The notes: generated by a model not told the origin, from the sequence alone. DNA of 64,000 bases from Pseudomonas trivialis (GCF_001439805.1 NZ_JYLK01000019.1:1-64000), one strand, 5' to 3'. Positions 25,444-34,716 are shown, counted from the first letter of the stretch. Program-made: numbers and translations.

Positions 25444-25464
25444 GTGTATTTTTGGAACGCCGTC

Positions 25465-25695
25465 ATGAAACGTGAACACGTCACAAGCTGTCAGGCCGAG
25501 GGTCTGATTTCGGCCACCCACATTATCCAGAACCCTGCCGACCTAGGTGAATGGATTGTCTTCTTCAAAAAAAGCGGTGGGCGCAGTTTTTTCCTGGTGG
25601 ATGATCAGGATGAAGTGGAGTCCTTCGCGAGTCTGGATGACTTGACCGATACACTGCGGGGGTTGGGCATCCGTTTTGCCGAGATCCAACTGTAG
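25465..25695 (+). CDS. Hypothetical protein
   Basis: This 76-residue protein from ATG 25465 reads MKREHVTSCQAEGLISATHI and WIVFFKKSGGRSFFLVDDQD, then a helical C-terminus. No signal peptide or named family is evident. It sits between a terminator and a convergent lipoprotein gene. An alternative in-frame start at 25444 lies inside the terminator and is unlikely. Confidence 0.6.
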   Translation: MKREHVTSCQAEGLISATHIIQNPADLGEWIVFFKKSGGRSFFLVDDQDEVESFASLDDLTDTLRGLGIRFAEIQL

Positions 25696-25706
25696 ACGCG
25701 CAGCGC

Positions 25707-25988
25707 CTATTTGCAGACCACCACAACGCTGCGGCCTTTGAAATTGCCGACATCCTTACCCAGCGTCTTGTCTTCCTCGCTCAACGCCGGCGTGCCCTCG
25801 GTGCCGATAATGCGGTAACCGGTGCCGGCGCAGGAGGCATCGGCCTTCTCGTAGCAACTGGCCCAGGAGTTGACTTCGCCTGAGCAATCGATGGTCAGGC
25901 CTTGTTCGCCATTTTTGAGGACCACGTCAGAGGTGGTGGTGCAACCGGCCAGCGCCAGTACGGCAGTCAGTGTCAGGATCTTGTTCAT
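25707..25988 (-). CDS. Small lipoprotein
   Basis: This 93-residue protein starts MNKILTLTAVLALAGCTTTS, with lipobox LAGC (Cys16). Two further Cys pairs (CSGEVNSWASCYEKADASC) could form disulfides. AAAGGAGG-like bases precede the start (minus strand). Unknown role, probably in the envelope. Confidence 0.75.
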   Translation of the reverse strand: MNKILTLTAVLALAGCTTTSDVVLKNGEQGLTIDCSGEVNSWASCYEKADASCAGTGYRIIGTEGTPALSEEDKTLGKDVGNFKGRSVVVVCK

Positions 25989-26089
25989 GGTGAGGTCGTC
26001 GTCAAAGGAGGTGTAAGGGCGCTGACACTGTCGTGGGGCGTTTGCGCAAGATTATAGCGATCTGCCATCTTGGTACAGACAAACACAAA

Positions 26090-26112
26090 AAAGCCCCGGT
26101 TATCGGGGCTTT
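26090..26112 (-). terminator. Rho-independent terminator
   Basis: AAAGCCCCG and CGGGGCTTT form a perfect 9-bp stem around GTTAT. On the minus strand it is followed by a T-rich run, so it ends the small gene at 26132-26317. Confidence 0.8.
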
Positions 26113-26131
26113 GTAGGCAGGGCAGTGAGGC

Positions 26132-26317
26132 TTATTTGCCTTTGGGCCGCTTGCTGGACGCATGGCCTGCCTCATCCACGAACACTTCGGCAACCGCAAT
26201 TGCCATGCTTTCGCTGGCGAACACGCCTGCGACGCTGTCACCGTGGAAGTTGATCAAGTGCCAGCCGTCTGCTCGCTTCGTGATCAGGTAGCCATTTACG
26301 CCTTTGGGTTCTGACAT
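26132..26317 (-). CDS. Small hypothetical protein
   Basis: A 61-residue protein reads MSEPKGVNGYLITKRADGWH and LINFHGDSVAGVFASESMAI, then a basic tail (KRPKGK). A beta hairpin followed by a helix is likely. It has its own terminator and stands upstream of, and divergent from, galU. No family recognised. Confidence 0.55.
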   Translation of the reverse strand: MSEPKGVNGYLITKRADGWHLINFHGDSVAGVFASESMAIAVAEVFVDEAGHASSKRPKGK

Positions 26318-26558
26318 CTATTAACCGTCTCATGATGTGATTCAAGGCCGTAATGATAGCGCCAAACGTTGCGCTGCGGCCCAAGTTATTGCCTGTCCAT
26401 GGGGTGGGTGAGGGCATTTGTCGCAAGATAAGTGGAACTTACGCAGAATTTTTTTCTCTATGTTGCTATCGCAACGCCAGCAGGACCCATTGTAAGGTGA
26501 CTGCTGCCTCATTAGACTGCGCCGAATTCCGTACGCACAGCCCTTTGTAAGGACTCAT

Positions 26559-27398
26559 ATGATCAAGAAATGCTTGTTCCCAGCAGCCGGTTACGGCACT
26601 CGCTTCTTGCCAGCGACCAAGGCCATGCCCAAAGAGATGCTGCCGGTGGTAAACAAGCCACTGATCCAGTACGGCGTCGAAGAGGCACTGGATGCCGGTC
26701 TGAATGAAATTTCCATCGTCACCGGTCGCGGCAAGCGCGCACTGGAAGACCACTTCGACATCAGCTACGAGCTGGAAAACCAGATCAAGGGCACCGACAA
26801 GGAAAAATACCTGGTCGGTATCCGCAAGCTGCTCGACGAGTGCTCGTTCTCCTACACCCGTCAAACCCAGATGAAAGGCCTTGGCCATGCCATCCTCACC
26901 GGTCGTCCATTGATCGGTGATGAACCGTTCGCCGTGGTCCTGGCTGATGACCTGTGTGTCAACCTGGAAGGCGACGGCGTACTGACCCAGATGGTCAAGC
27001 TCTATCAGAAATACCGTTGCACCATCGTGGCTGTGATGGAGGTCAATCCGGCCGAGACCAACAAGTACGGCGTTATCGCCGGCGACGACATTGGTGATGG
27101 CCTGATCCGCGTTCGCGACATGGTTGAGAAGCCCGCACCGGAAGACGCACCCTCGAACCTGGCGATCATCGGGCGTTACATCCTGACCCCGGACATCTTC
27201 AAGTTGATCGAAGAAACCGAGCCAGGCAAGGGCGGCGAGATCCAGATCACCGACGCGCTGCTCAAGCAAGCCAAAGACGGTTGCGTGATTGCCTACAAAT
27301 TCAAGGGGCAGCGCTTTGACTGCGGCGGCGCTGAAGGCTACATCGAAGCCACCAACTTCTGCTACGAGCACTTCTACAAGACGGGCAAGGCTTACTGA
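26559..27398 (+). CDS. galU: UTP-glucose-1-phosphate uridylyltransferase
   Basis: This 279-residue enzyme makes UDP-glucose for exopolysaccharide, LPS and trehalose metabolism. It has the nucleotidyltransferase signature (AAGYGTRFLPATKAMPKEML, residues about 8-27), ADDLCVNLE near the metal site, and KFKGQRFDCGGAEGYIEATN near the C-terminus. The length is standard. GTAAGGACTCAT gives a good ribosome site. A terminator follows. Confidence 0.95.
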   Translation: MIKKCLFPAAGYGTRFLPATKAMPKEMLPVVNKPLIQYGVEEALDAGLNEISIVTGRGKRALEDHFDISYELENQIKGTDKEKYLVGIRKLLDECSFSYTRQTQMKGLGHAILTGRPLIGDEPFAVVLADDLCVNLEGDGVLTQMVKLYQKYRCTIVAVMEVNPAETNKYGVIAGDDIGDGLIRVRDMVEKPAPEDAPSNLAIIGRYILTPDIFKLIEETEPGKGGEIQITDALLKQAKDGCVIAYKFKGQRFDCGGAEGYIEATNFCYEHFYKTGKAY

Positions 27399-27427
27399 TT
27401 CACGCCTGCGTCGTTGTGTTTGAAGCG

Positions 27428-27455
27428 AAAGCCACCCCCGGGTGGCTTTTTCGTT
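27428..27455 (+). terminator. Terminator after galU
   Basis: AAAGCCACCC and GGGTGGCTTT form a strong stem followed by TTTTTCGTTTTT, ending galU transcription. Confidence 0.8.
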
Positions 27456-27505
27456 TTTCAGCCCCATCTAAGTCGGTATGCTGATGCGCTGCCGAGGAGA
27501 GTGAA

Positions 27506-28864
27506 ATGGCCTACGATTTTGACCTGTATGTAATTGGCGCCGGTTCCGGCGGTGTTCGCGCGGCCCGCTTTGCCGCAGGCTTTGGTGCCAAAGTGGCCGT
27601 GGCCGAAAGCCGCTACCTGGGCGGCACGTGCGTCAACGTCGGTTGCGTGCCGAAAAAACTGTTGGTGTACGGCGCGCATTTTGCCGAAGACTTCGAGCAG
27701 GCCGGCGGTTTTGGCTGGTCCCTGGGCGAAGCGAACTTTGATTGGGCGACGTTGATTGCCAACAAGGATCGCGAGATCAACCGCCTCAATGGTATCTACC
27801 GCAAGCTGCTGGTCGACAGCGGCGTTACGCTGCATGAGGGGCATGCGCGGTTGGTCGACCCTCATCAGGTGGAAATCAATGGCGAGCGGTTCACCGCCAG
27901 ACACATTCTGATCGCCACCGGTGGCTGGCCGCAGATTCCGGAGATTCCAGGGCGCGAGCACGCGATTGGCTCCAATGAGGCGTTTTTCCTCAAGGAACTG
28001 CCCAAACGTGTACTGGTGGTGGGTGGCGGCTACATCGCGGTCGAGTTTGCCGGGATCTTCCATGGCCTTGGCGCCAGTACATCGCTGCTGTATCGCGGCG
28101 ACCTGTTTCTGCGCGGCTTCGACGGCTCTGTGCGTATCCACCTGAAAGAAGAGCTGACCAAGCGCGGCCTGGACCTGCAGTTCAATGCCGATATCGCACG
28201 TATCGACAAGCAGGCCGATGGCAGCCTCAAAGCCACGCTCAAGGATGGTCGCGTGCTGGAAGCCGATTGTGTGTTCTATGCCACAGGCCGCCGGCCGATG
28301 CTGGATAACCTTGGCCTGGAAAATACCGGCGTCAAACTGGACAAGCGCGGCTTTGTGGAAGTGGACGAGCTGTATCAGACCGCTGAAGCGTCGATCCTGG
28401 CGATTGGCGACGTGATCGGCCGTGTGCAACTGACCCCGGTGGCCCTGGCCGAGGGCATGGCGGTAGCGCGTCGTCTGTTCAAGCCCGAACAGTATCGCCC
28501 GGTGGATTACGCAATGATTCCCACAGCGGTATTCAGCCTGCCGAACATCGGCACCGTTGGCCTGACCGAAGAAGACGCAAAAGAGCAAGGCCACACAGTG
28601 AAGGTGTTTGAAAGCCGCTTCCGGCCGATGAAACTCACCCTCACCGGGTGCCAGGAAAAGACCTTGATGAAGCTGGTCGTCGACGCCGACACCGACAAGG
28701 TGCTGGGCTGCCATATGGTCGGCCCCGATGCCGGCGAAATCGTGCAGGGCCTGGCCATCGCGCTCAAGGCGGGCGCGACCAAGCAGCACTTCGACGAAAC
28801 CATTGGTGTGCACCCGACGGCCGCTGAAGAGTTCGTCACCCTGCGCACGCCTGTAGCCGACTGA
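27506..28864 (+). CDS. gor: Glutathione-disulfide reductase
   Basis: This 452-residue FAD enzyme reduces glutathione disulfide with NADPH. The FAD site is VIGAGSGGVRAAR, the redox pair is GGTCVNVGCVPKK (Cys42, Cys47), the NAD(P) site is VVGGGYIAVEFAGIF, and the C-terminal catalytic motif is HPTAAEEF. The length is standard. GAGGAGAG precedes the start. It ends head-on against the KfrA-like gene with no space between stops. Confidence 0.93.
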   Translation: MAYDFDLYVIGAGSGGVRAARFAAGFGAKVAVAESRYLGGTCVNVGCVPKKLLVYGAHFAEDFEQAGGFGWSLGEANFDWATLIANKDREINRLNGIYRKLLVDSGVTLHEGHARLVDPHQVEINGERFTARHILIATGGWPQIPEIPGREHAIGSNEAFFLKELPKRVLVVGGGYIAVEFAGIFHGLGASTSLLYRGDLFLRGFDGSVRIHLKEELTKRGLDLQFNADIARIDKQADGSLKATLKDGRVLEADCVFYATGRRPMLDNLGLENTGVKLDKRGFVEVDELYQTAEASILAIGDVIGRVQLTPVALAEGMAVARRLFKPEQYRPVDYAMIPTAVFSLPNIGTVGLTEEDAKEQGHTVKVFESRFRPMKLTLTGCQEKTLMKLVVDADTDKVLGCHMVGPDAGEIVQGLAIALKAGATKQHFDETIGVHPTAAEEFVTLRTPVAD

Positions 28865-29872
28865 TCAGGCGTCAGGCGTTGCCTCTGGCGTCGTCGCAAC
28901 GACGGCCGCCAGGCGTAGCGCCTCGATGCTGGCCTGGGCCTTGATCAGGTCCAGTTCCAGCGTCTTGTTCCTTTGTTGATGCTCGGCCAGCGCATCCTGG
29001 CGTGACTGGCTGTCCAGCATGGCCACGCGCAAACGTTCCTGCAGCAGGGCGCGTTCGCTTTCAATCCGGTTTACCTGTTCGCTCAGCGCGAGTTGCCGGG
29101 CCTGGTCTTTGCGGGTCTGTTCCTGCAGCGCATTCAGTTCCCTGGCCGTGACGCGCTGCTCGCTCAGCAGGCGCTCGTTGTCACGGTGCAACTGGGTGAT
29201 CTCGTCCTGACGCACCATCGCACTTTGCTGGGCCTGGCGCAGTTCGGCCTGCACCTGCTGCAACTGGCCTTCGTGACGGCGCTGCTCCTGCTCGCGCTGT
29301 TCCTTGATTGCGTTGCGGTAATGCTCCAGCGCGTCGCGTGCGTGCAGGTGCTTGTCTTCCAGCGAACGAATCTGTTCGTCCTTGTCGTTGATCCTCAATT
29401 CGTAATCGCTGCACGCCTGGCTGAGCCCGGCGTTGCGTGTCTGCTCGGTTTGCAGGCTGGTGCTGGCGGTCTGCAGCGCAGCACTTTCTTCTGCAAGCGC
29501 TGCCGCCTGGATATCGAACTGCTGCTTGAGCTGGCTGTGGGCAAGCTCAAGTGCTTCCAGTTGGCCGAGCAGGGCGGCTTTGTCCTGTTCGAAGCGCGCC
29601 TGGGCCAGGTCGATTGGCTCCTGGGCTTTTTCCTTGAGGCGCTGGGCCAGCCGTGACACCAGCTCGCTCAACTCGTCGTCGATGGGCGCCTGGGTGATGG
29701 TCGCCCGGGTTTCGCTTTCGTCCAGCTCCTTCAAATACCGATGAATAGTGGTTTTCGAACCGGTATTGCCCATCTCGATGCGTACCGCGTCGATGCTGGG
29801 GTTTTCGCCGCGGGCGATGATCGCCGCACGGGCTGTCTGGACTACTGCCTTGTTAATGCCGCCACGAGCCAT
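28865..29872 (-). CDS. KfrA-like DNA-binding coiled-coil protein
   Basis: This protein of about 335 residues starts at MARGGINKAVVQTARAAIIA. The N-terminal domain (about 1-60, GENPSIDAVRIEMGNTGSKT, HRYLKEL) is the KfrA DNA-binding type. The rest is a long Gln/Glu/Ala-rich coiled coil. KfrA of plasmid RK2 is an autorepressor thought to help partition; chromosomal homologues are little studied. A perfect palindrome lies 32 bases upstream of the start, fitting autoregulation. An in-frame extension upstream would run through that palindrome and is rejected. It is divergent from a tyrosine recombinase. Confidence 0.85.
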   Translation of the reverse strand: MARGGINKAVVQTARAAIIARGENPSIDAVRIEMGNTGSKTTIHRYLKELDESETRATITQAPIDDELSELVSRLAQRLKEKAQEPIDLAQARFEQDKAALLGQLEALELAHSQLKQQFDIQAAALAEESAALQTASTSLQTEQTRNAGLSQACSDYELRINDKDEQIRSLEDKHLHARDALEHYRNAIKEQREQEQRRHEGQLQQVQAELRQAQQSAMVRQDEITQLHRDNERLLSEQRVTARELNALQEQTRKDQARQLALSEQVNRIESERALLQERLRVAMLDSQSRQDALAEHQQRNKTLELDLIKAQASIEALRLAAVVATTPEATPDA

Positions 29873-29904
29873 GGGGTCTCCGTCGATTTCGTACTGTGGT
29901 ACAG

Positions 29905-29922
29905 GGTATGTAGTTACATACC
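29905..29922. promoter_or_regulatory. Palindromic operator between kfrA-like gene and recombinase
   Basis: GGTATGTA-GT-TACATACC is a perfect 8-bp inverted repeat with a 2-bp spacer, in an AT-rich promoter region. Its place between divergent genes, one encoding a KfrA-type repressor, makes it a likely autoregulatory operator (inference). Confidence 0.65.
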
Positions 29923-30042
29923 GTATCATAAATATAAAACTCTTTAAATTCATGATTTAACAGATGGGATATTGGCGTATTATCCCGTGTCATGCGCATT
30001 GTGAGCGCAAATACCCCCGCCATCAGTACGAAAAGGCCTGGC

Positions 30043-30975
30043 ATGAGCGATCTGGAGCGGTATCTCAACGCGGCTACCCGCGACAACACGCGCCGCAGCT
30101 ATCGCGCGGCCATCGAGCATTTCGAAGTGAATTGGGGCGGATTCCTGCCCGCCACCAGCGACAGCGTGGCGCGCTATCTGGTGGCGCATGCCGGCGTGCT
30201 GGCGGTCAATACGCTGAAGCTGCGCCTGTCGGCGTTGGCGCAGTGGCACACCAGCCAGGGTTTTCCCGATCCGACCAAGACGCCGGTGGTGCGCAAGGTG
30301 CTCAAGGGCATTCGCGCCGTGCACCCGGTTCAGGAGAAGCAGGCCGAACCGTTGCAGCTCATTCACCTGGAGCAGGTGGTGGCTTTTTTGCAGGCAGAGG
30401 CGCAGGAGGCGAGCGATCAGCAGGATCAACCCGGAGTCCTGCGCGCCAGGCGCGACATGGCGTTGATCCTGCTGGGATTCTGGCGCGGGTTTCGCAGTGA
30501 TGAACTGTGTCGCCTGCAGATCGAACATGTGCAGGCCACGCCCGGCGCTGGCATCAGTCTGTATCTGCCGCGCAGCAAAAGCGATCGTGACAATCTCGGC
30601 AAGACTTACCAGACGCCTGCGCTCTTGAGGCTGTGCCCGGTACAGGCCTACAGCGAATGGCTGAGTGCCTCGGCGCTGGTACGCGGCCCGGTGTTTCGCG
30701 GCATTGACCGCTGGGGCAACCTGGGCGAGGAGGGCTTGCATCCCAACAGCGTGATCCCCTTGTTGCGCCAAGCGCTTGAGCGTGCAGGGATCGCCGCCGA
30801 GCAATACACCAGCCACTCATTGCGCCGGGGCTTTGCGACCTGGGCTCACCGCAGTGGTTGGGACTTGAAGTCGTTGATGAGTTATGTCGGCTGGCGCGAC
30901 ATGAAATCGGCCATGCGCTATGTTGAGGCGACCCCCTTTACCGGCATGACGTTGGCGAGCCAACCGCTGCTGTGA
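30043..30975 (+). CDS. Tyrosine site-specific recombinase
   Basis: This 310-residue protein from ATG 30043 (MSDLERYLNAATRDNTRRSY) has a SAM-like N-terminal domain and a catalytic domain. Catalytic residues are visible: Arg in GFWRGFRSDELCRL, HSLRRGFATWAH (HxxR), YVGWRDMKSAM and a final Tyr in MRYVEAT. It is shorter than phage integrases and lacks an Arm-type DNA-binding domain, resembling chromosomal XerC/D-like recombinases. No island or att repeat is visible next to it. It is divergent from the KfrA-like gene and may share its operator. Confidence 0.85.
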   Translation: MSDLERYLNAATRDNTRRSYRAAIEHFEVNWGGFLPATSDSVARYLVAHAGVLAVNTLKLRLSALAQWHTSQGFPDPTKTPVVRKVLKGIRAVHPVQEKQAEPLQLIHLEQVVAFLQAEAQEASDQQDQPGVLRARRDMALILLGFWRGFRSDELCRLQIEHVQATPGAGISLYLPRSKSDRDNLGKTYQTPALLRLCPVQAYSEWLSASALVRGPVFRGIDRWGNLGEEGLHPNSVIPLLRQALERAGIAAEQYTSHSLRRGFATWAHRSGWDLKSLMSYVGWRDMKSAMRYVEATPFTGMTLASQPLL

Positions 30976-31108
30976 GATTTCTTCTATTAATACAGTGACC
31001 TGATAGGGAAAACCAATCGCGAGCATCAGGTTTGCCAATGAGCCATCGGTGTGAAGAGTGGTTAGGATTCACCCCATCAACTTCATAACCCCTGACGGAG
31101 AGTCAACG

Positions 31109-31672
31109 ATGCCTATCATCAACAGCCAAGTAAAACCGTTCAAAGCCACCGCATTCAAAAACGGCAGCTTCGTAGATGTGACCGACGCTGACCTGAAAGG
31201 CAAATGGTCCGTTGTGTTCTTCTACCCAGCCGACTTCACCTTTGTTTGCCCAACCGAACTGGAAGACCTGGCTGACAACTACGCCGAATTCCAGAAACTG
31301 GGCGTCGAGATTTACAGCGTGTCCACCGACACCCACTTCGCCCACGCTGCCTGGCACAACACCTCGCCAGCCATCGGCAAAATCCAGTACACCATGATCG
31401 GCGACCCGACCCTGACCATCTCCCGCAACTTCGACGTGCTGATCGAAGAAGCTGGCCTGGCGGACCGCGGCACTTTCGTGATCAACCCGGAAGGTCAGAT
31501 CAAGATCGTCGAACTGAACGACGGTGGTGTTGGCCGTGACGCTTCCGAGCTGCTGCGCAAAATCAAGGCTGCCCAGTACGTTGCTGCCCACCCGGGCGAA
31601 GTGTGCCCAGCCAAGTGGAAAGAAGGCGAGGCCACCCTGGCTCCGTCCCTGGACCTGGTCGGCAAGATCTAA
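31109..31672 (+). CDS. ahpC: Alkyl hydroperoxide reductase peroxiredoxin AhpC
   Basis: This 187-residue typical 2-Cys peroxiredoxin has peroxidatic Cys47 (DFTFVCPTEL) and resolving Cys166 (GEVCPAKW). It reduces organic peroxides and H2O2 and is recycled by AhpF, encoded next. The codons are strongly biased to common C/G-ending forms, suggesting high expression. ACGGAGAGT gives the ribosome site at ATG 31109. Confidence 0.97.
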   Translation: MPIINSQVKPFKATAFKNGSFVDVTDADLKGKWSVVFFYPADFTFVCPTELEDLADNYAEFQKLGVEIYSVSTDTHFAHAAWHNTSPAIGKIQYTMIGDPTLTISRNFDVLIEEAGLADRGTFVINPEGQIKIVELNDGGVGRDASELLRKIKAAQYVAAHPGEVCPAKWKEGEATLAPSLDLVGKI

Positions 31673-31735
31673 GTCCGTGAAGCACCCAGGGCGGGTATCC
31701 GCACCTACTCAGTAAGCCGCAACCGCCCTCAAAAA

Positions 31736-31768
31736 ACGCCCGGGCGAGATTCGCTCGGGCGTTTTTTT
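31736..31768 (+). terminator. Terminator between ahpC and ahpF
   Basis: ACGCCCG pairs with CGGGCGT around an inner CGAG/CTCG hairpin and is followed by seven T. It probably reduces read-through into ahpF, giving more AhpC than AhpF. Confidence 0.75.
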
Positions 31769-31796
31769 ATACCCGTAATTAAAGGAAATCGCCCGT

Positions 31797-33362
31797 ATGT
31801 TGGACGCCACTCTTAAAGCTCAGTTGAAGTCATACCTGGAACGCGTCACCCAGCCGATTGAGATCGTCGCCTCCCTCGATGACGGCGCGAAGTCCCAGGA
31901 AATGCTTGCCCTTTTGCAGGACGTGACCAGCCTCACCACGCTGATCACTCTGAACACCGATGGCCATGACGCGCGCAAGCCGTCGTTCTCCATCAACCGA
32001 CCGGGTGCCGATATCAGTCTGCGTTTTGCCGGCATCCCCATGGGCCATGAATTTACTTCGCTGGTGCTGGCCCTGCTGCAAGTCGGCGGCCACCCTTCGA
32101 AAGCCAGTGTCGAAGTGATTGAACAGATTCGCGCCCTCAAAGGCGAGTTCAACTTCGAGACTTACTTCTCGCTCTCCTGCCAGAACTGCCCGGATGTGGT
32201 CCAGGCGCTGAACCTGATGGCCGTGCTCAACCCGAACATCCGCCACGTCGCCATCGACGGCGCGCTGTTCCAGGCGGAAGTCGATGAGCGCCAGGTCATG
32301 GCAGTGCCCAGCGTCTATTTGAATGGTGTGAACTTCGGCCAGGGCCGCATGGGGCTGGAAGAAATTCTTGCCAAACTCGACACCAGCGGCATCGAAAAAG
32401 CCGCCGAGAAAATCAGTGCCAAGGACGCGTTTGATGTTCTGGTAGTGGGCGGTGGCCCGGCCGGTTCTTCGGCTGCGATCTACGCTGCGCGCAAAGGCAT
32501 CCGTACCGGTGTGGCGGCCGAGCGCTTTGGCGGCCAGGTGCTGGACACCATGTCCATCGAGAACTTCATCTCGGTGCAGGAAACCGAAGGGCCGAAACTG
32601 GTCAGCGCCCTGGAAGCCCATGTGCGTCAGTACGACGTGGACATCATGAACCTGCAGCGCGCCAGCAGCCTGATTCCGGCAAAAAATGCCGGCGAGCTGC
32701 ACGAAATTCGTTTCGAAAGTGGTGCCACTCTCAAATCCAGAACTCTGATTCTGGCCACCGGCGCCCGCTGGCGTGAAATGGGTGTGCCGGGCGAGCAGCA
32801 ATACAAGGCCAAGGGCGTGTGCTTCTGCCCGCACTGCGATGGTCCGCTGTTCAAGGGCAAGCGTGTTGCGGTGATCGGCGGCGGTAACTCCGGCGTTGAA
32901 GCGGCCATCGACCTGGCCGGCATTGTCAGCCACGTGACTTTGCTTGAGTTCGACAGCAAACTTCGCGCTGACGCCGTGTTGCAGCGCAAGTTGCACAGCC
33001 TGCCGAATGTGGACGTGATCACCAGCGCACTGACCAGCGAAGTCAAAGGTGACGGTCAGAAAGTCACCGGCCTGGTGTACAAGGATCGCGACAGTGGCGA
33101 GTTCAACACCCTCGACCTGGAAGGCATCTTTGTGCAGATCGGCTTGTTGCCTAATACCGACTGGCTCAAAGGCACCGTGGAGCTGACACCACGCGGCGAG
33201 ATCATCGTCGATGCCCGTGGCGAAACGTCACTGCCAGGCGTGTTTGCCGCCGGCGACGTGACGACCGTACCTTACAAGCAGATCGTGATTGCGGTGGGCG
33301 AGGGCGCCAAGGCCTCCCTGAGTGCTTTCGATCATTTGATCCGCAGCTCCGCCCCGGCTTGA
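31797..33362 (+). CDS. ahpF: Alkyl hydroperoxide reductase flavoprotein subunit AhpF
   Basis: This 521-residue protein has an N-terminal thioredoxin-like double domain (LSCQNCPDV redox site) and a C-terminal thioredoxin-reductase-like part with FAD site VVGGGPAGSSAAIYAARKG and redox CPHC (VCFCPHCDGP). NAD(P) binding is at VIGGGNSGVEAAIDLA. It passes electrons from NADH to AhpC. The start is GTATG with AAAGGAAAT upstream. Confidence 0.97.
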   Translation: MLDATLKAQLKSYLERVTQPIEIVASLDDGAKSQEMLALLQDVTSLTTLITLNTDGHDARKPSFSINRPGADISLRFAGIPMGHEFTSLVLALLQVGGHPSKASVEVIEQIRALKGEFNFETYFSLSCQNCPDVVQALNLMAVLNPNIRHVAIDGALFQAEVDERQVMAVPSVYLNGVNFGQGRMGLEEILAKLDTSGIEKAAEKISAKDAFDVLVVGGGPAGSSAAIYAARKGIRTGVAAERFGGQVLDTMSIENFISVQETEGPKLVSALEAHVRQYDVDIMNLQRASSLIPAKNAGELHEIRFESGATLKSRTLILATGARWREMGVPGEQQYKAKGVCFCPHCDGPLFKGKRVAVIGGGNSGVEAAIDLAGIVSHVTLLEFDSKLRADAVLQRKLHSLPNVDVITSALTSEVKGDGQKVTGLVYKDRDSGEFNTLDLEGIFVQIGLLPNTDWLKGTVELTPRGEIIVDARGETSLPGVFAAGDVTTVPYKQIVIAVGEGAKASLSAFDHLIRSSAPA

Positions 33363-33380
33363 TACCGGGCCTGCCAATGA

Positions 33381-33412
33381 AAAACCCCATGAGCGATCAT
33401 GGGGTTTTTTCG
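33381..33412. terminator. Bidirectional terminator between ahpF and gloA
   Basis: AAAACCCCATGA and TCATGGGGTTTT form a perfect 12-bp stem around GCGA with A/T runs on both sides, serving both convergent genes. Confidence 0.85.
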
Positions 33413-33934
33413 TTACAGCGGCGCGGGCTGAATGATCTCGACCCAGTACCCGTCCGGGTCCTTGATAAAGGCCAGGCTTTTCATGCGGCCATCCGTCAGG
33501 CGCTTCTGGAAATCGCAGCCCAAGGCTTCGAAACGCTCGCAGGCGGCCACGATATCCGGCACCGAGATGCAGATATGACCAAAACCGCGCGGGTCGGTGT
33601 TGCCGTTGTGGTAGGCGAAGTCCGCGTCGTTTTCGGTGCCGTGGTTGTGGGTCAGCTCCAGGATGCCCGGAATCGACTTCATCCACTGGGTACGCGCGGC
33701 GGCGTCCGCTGGAATCTGCGCTTTATCGACGAGGGCGAGGAAGTACAGGCTGAATTCGGCTTCCGCGAAATCGCGCTTTTCCACCAGGGAAAACCCCATC
33801 ACGCGCGTATAGAAGTCCAGCGACCGAGTGATGTCCTTGACCCGCAGCATGGTGTGGTTGAACACGAAGTTCGAGGTGGCGGTGTCAGGTTGGGCGGTGA
33901 CGCCCGGCAAGGTGTTCAGTTCATGCAGGCTCAT
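33413..33934 (-). CDS. gloA: Lactoylglutathione lyase (glyoxalase I)
   Basis: This 173-residue enzyme is of the longer proteobacterial form. Motifs FNHTMLRVKDITRSLDFYTR, MGFSLVEKRDF, ELTHNHGTE and GFGHICISVPD carry the metal ligands (His, Glu, His, Glu). It isomerises the methylglyoxal-glutathione adduct to S-lactoylglutathione. GGAGGGCCC precedes ATG 33934. Confidence 0.93.
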   Translation of the reverse strand: MSLHELNTLPGVTAQPDTATSNFVFNHTMLRVKDITRSLDFYTRVMGFSLVEKRDFAEAEFSLYFLALVDKAQIPADAAARTQWMKSIPGILELTHNHGTENDADFAYHNGNTDPRGFGHICISVPDIVAACERFEALGCDFQKRLTDGRMKSLAFIKDPDGYWVEIIQPAPL

Positions 33935-34110
33935 GGGCCCTCCAGGAAAAATGGGGCAAAGCGGTCCCTTGGCTTGCGGCAAGCGTCCGTGCTGCGCGGT
34001 CATGATACGCAACGCCTGCCGCCAGCGCCAAAAGAAAAGGTCACGCAGGCCTTGCGAGTCGCGGGTCTGGGGGCTCAAACTTTGACGCTTGAACCTTGGG
34101 CGTTTTTGCA

Positions 34111-34647
34111 ATGATCCAATCACGTAAACCGCTGTTGAGTGCCTTGTGTTTATTGTTGGTCAGCCCGCTGGCATGGGCGGCCGACCCGGAAGTTCACTGG
34201 CCCAGTGGCTGGCAGGTAGAGGACGTGGCGCCGGACGTCCAGGCGCCCTCGGCTACCGCAAGCGTGTCCCGCCAACGGGCAATCAAGAACGACGAAAACG
34301 GCGCGACCCTGATGGTCATGGAACTGACCGCCACGCCGATTGAGGCAGGGCATAAGGTCAATCTGCAAGGCGTGTTGCTGGAGATGCGCAAATCCATCCA
34401 GAAGGATTTCGCCCAGGGCGGTTATCAAAGTGTGTGTACCAAAATTCACCCCAGCACCTTGAGCCGTCTCGATGCACTGGAGTCTACTTGCGTGATTACC
34501 GAGAACGGCAGGCATGTGCTGTCGCAAACATTAGTCGGCGCTGTCGATACCGATAAAGCCTACGTGTTTTCATTCGCGGGTCAGGCCGAGGCTTATGAAG
34601 CGAGCAAGAGTGAAGTCAGTTCAGTGCGCGACACGCTCAAACTTTAA
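34111..34647 (+). CDS. Exported DUF4946-like protein
   Basis: This 178-residue protein has a signal peptide (MIQSRKPLLSALCLLLVSPL, cleavage after AWA). The mature part contains HWPSGWQVEDV, ENGATLMVMELTATPIEAGH and SVCTKIHPSTLSRL, matching small periplasmic Pseudomonas proteins annotated DUF4946. Role unknown. A terminator follows. Confidence 0.7.
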   Translation: MIQSRKPLLSALCLLLVSPLAWAADPEVHWPSGWQVEDVAPDVQAPSATASVSRQRAIKNDENGATLMVMELTATPIEAGHKVNLQGVLLEMRKSIQKDFAQGGYQSVCTKIHPSTLSRLDALESTCVITENGRHVLSQTLVGAVDTDKAYVFSFAGQAEAYEASKSEVSSVRDTLKL

Positions 34648-34716
34648 GTGTGGGGTACTTATCGATATTTAACAAAATGAAATAATATTTAAGTTCGATT
34701 GCGAATCTTTCAATAA

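Noticed and set aside
26466..28813. Long minus-strand frames opposite galU and gor
   Set aside because: The plus-strand proteins are unmistakable by motif; the opposite frames contain none.
29873..29953. N-terminal extension of the KfrA-like protein
   Set aside because: It would run through the palindromic operator, and relatives start at MARGGINK.
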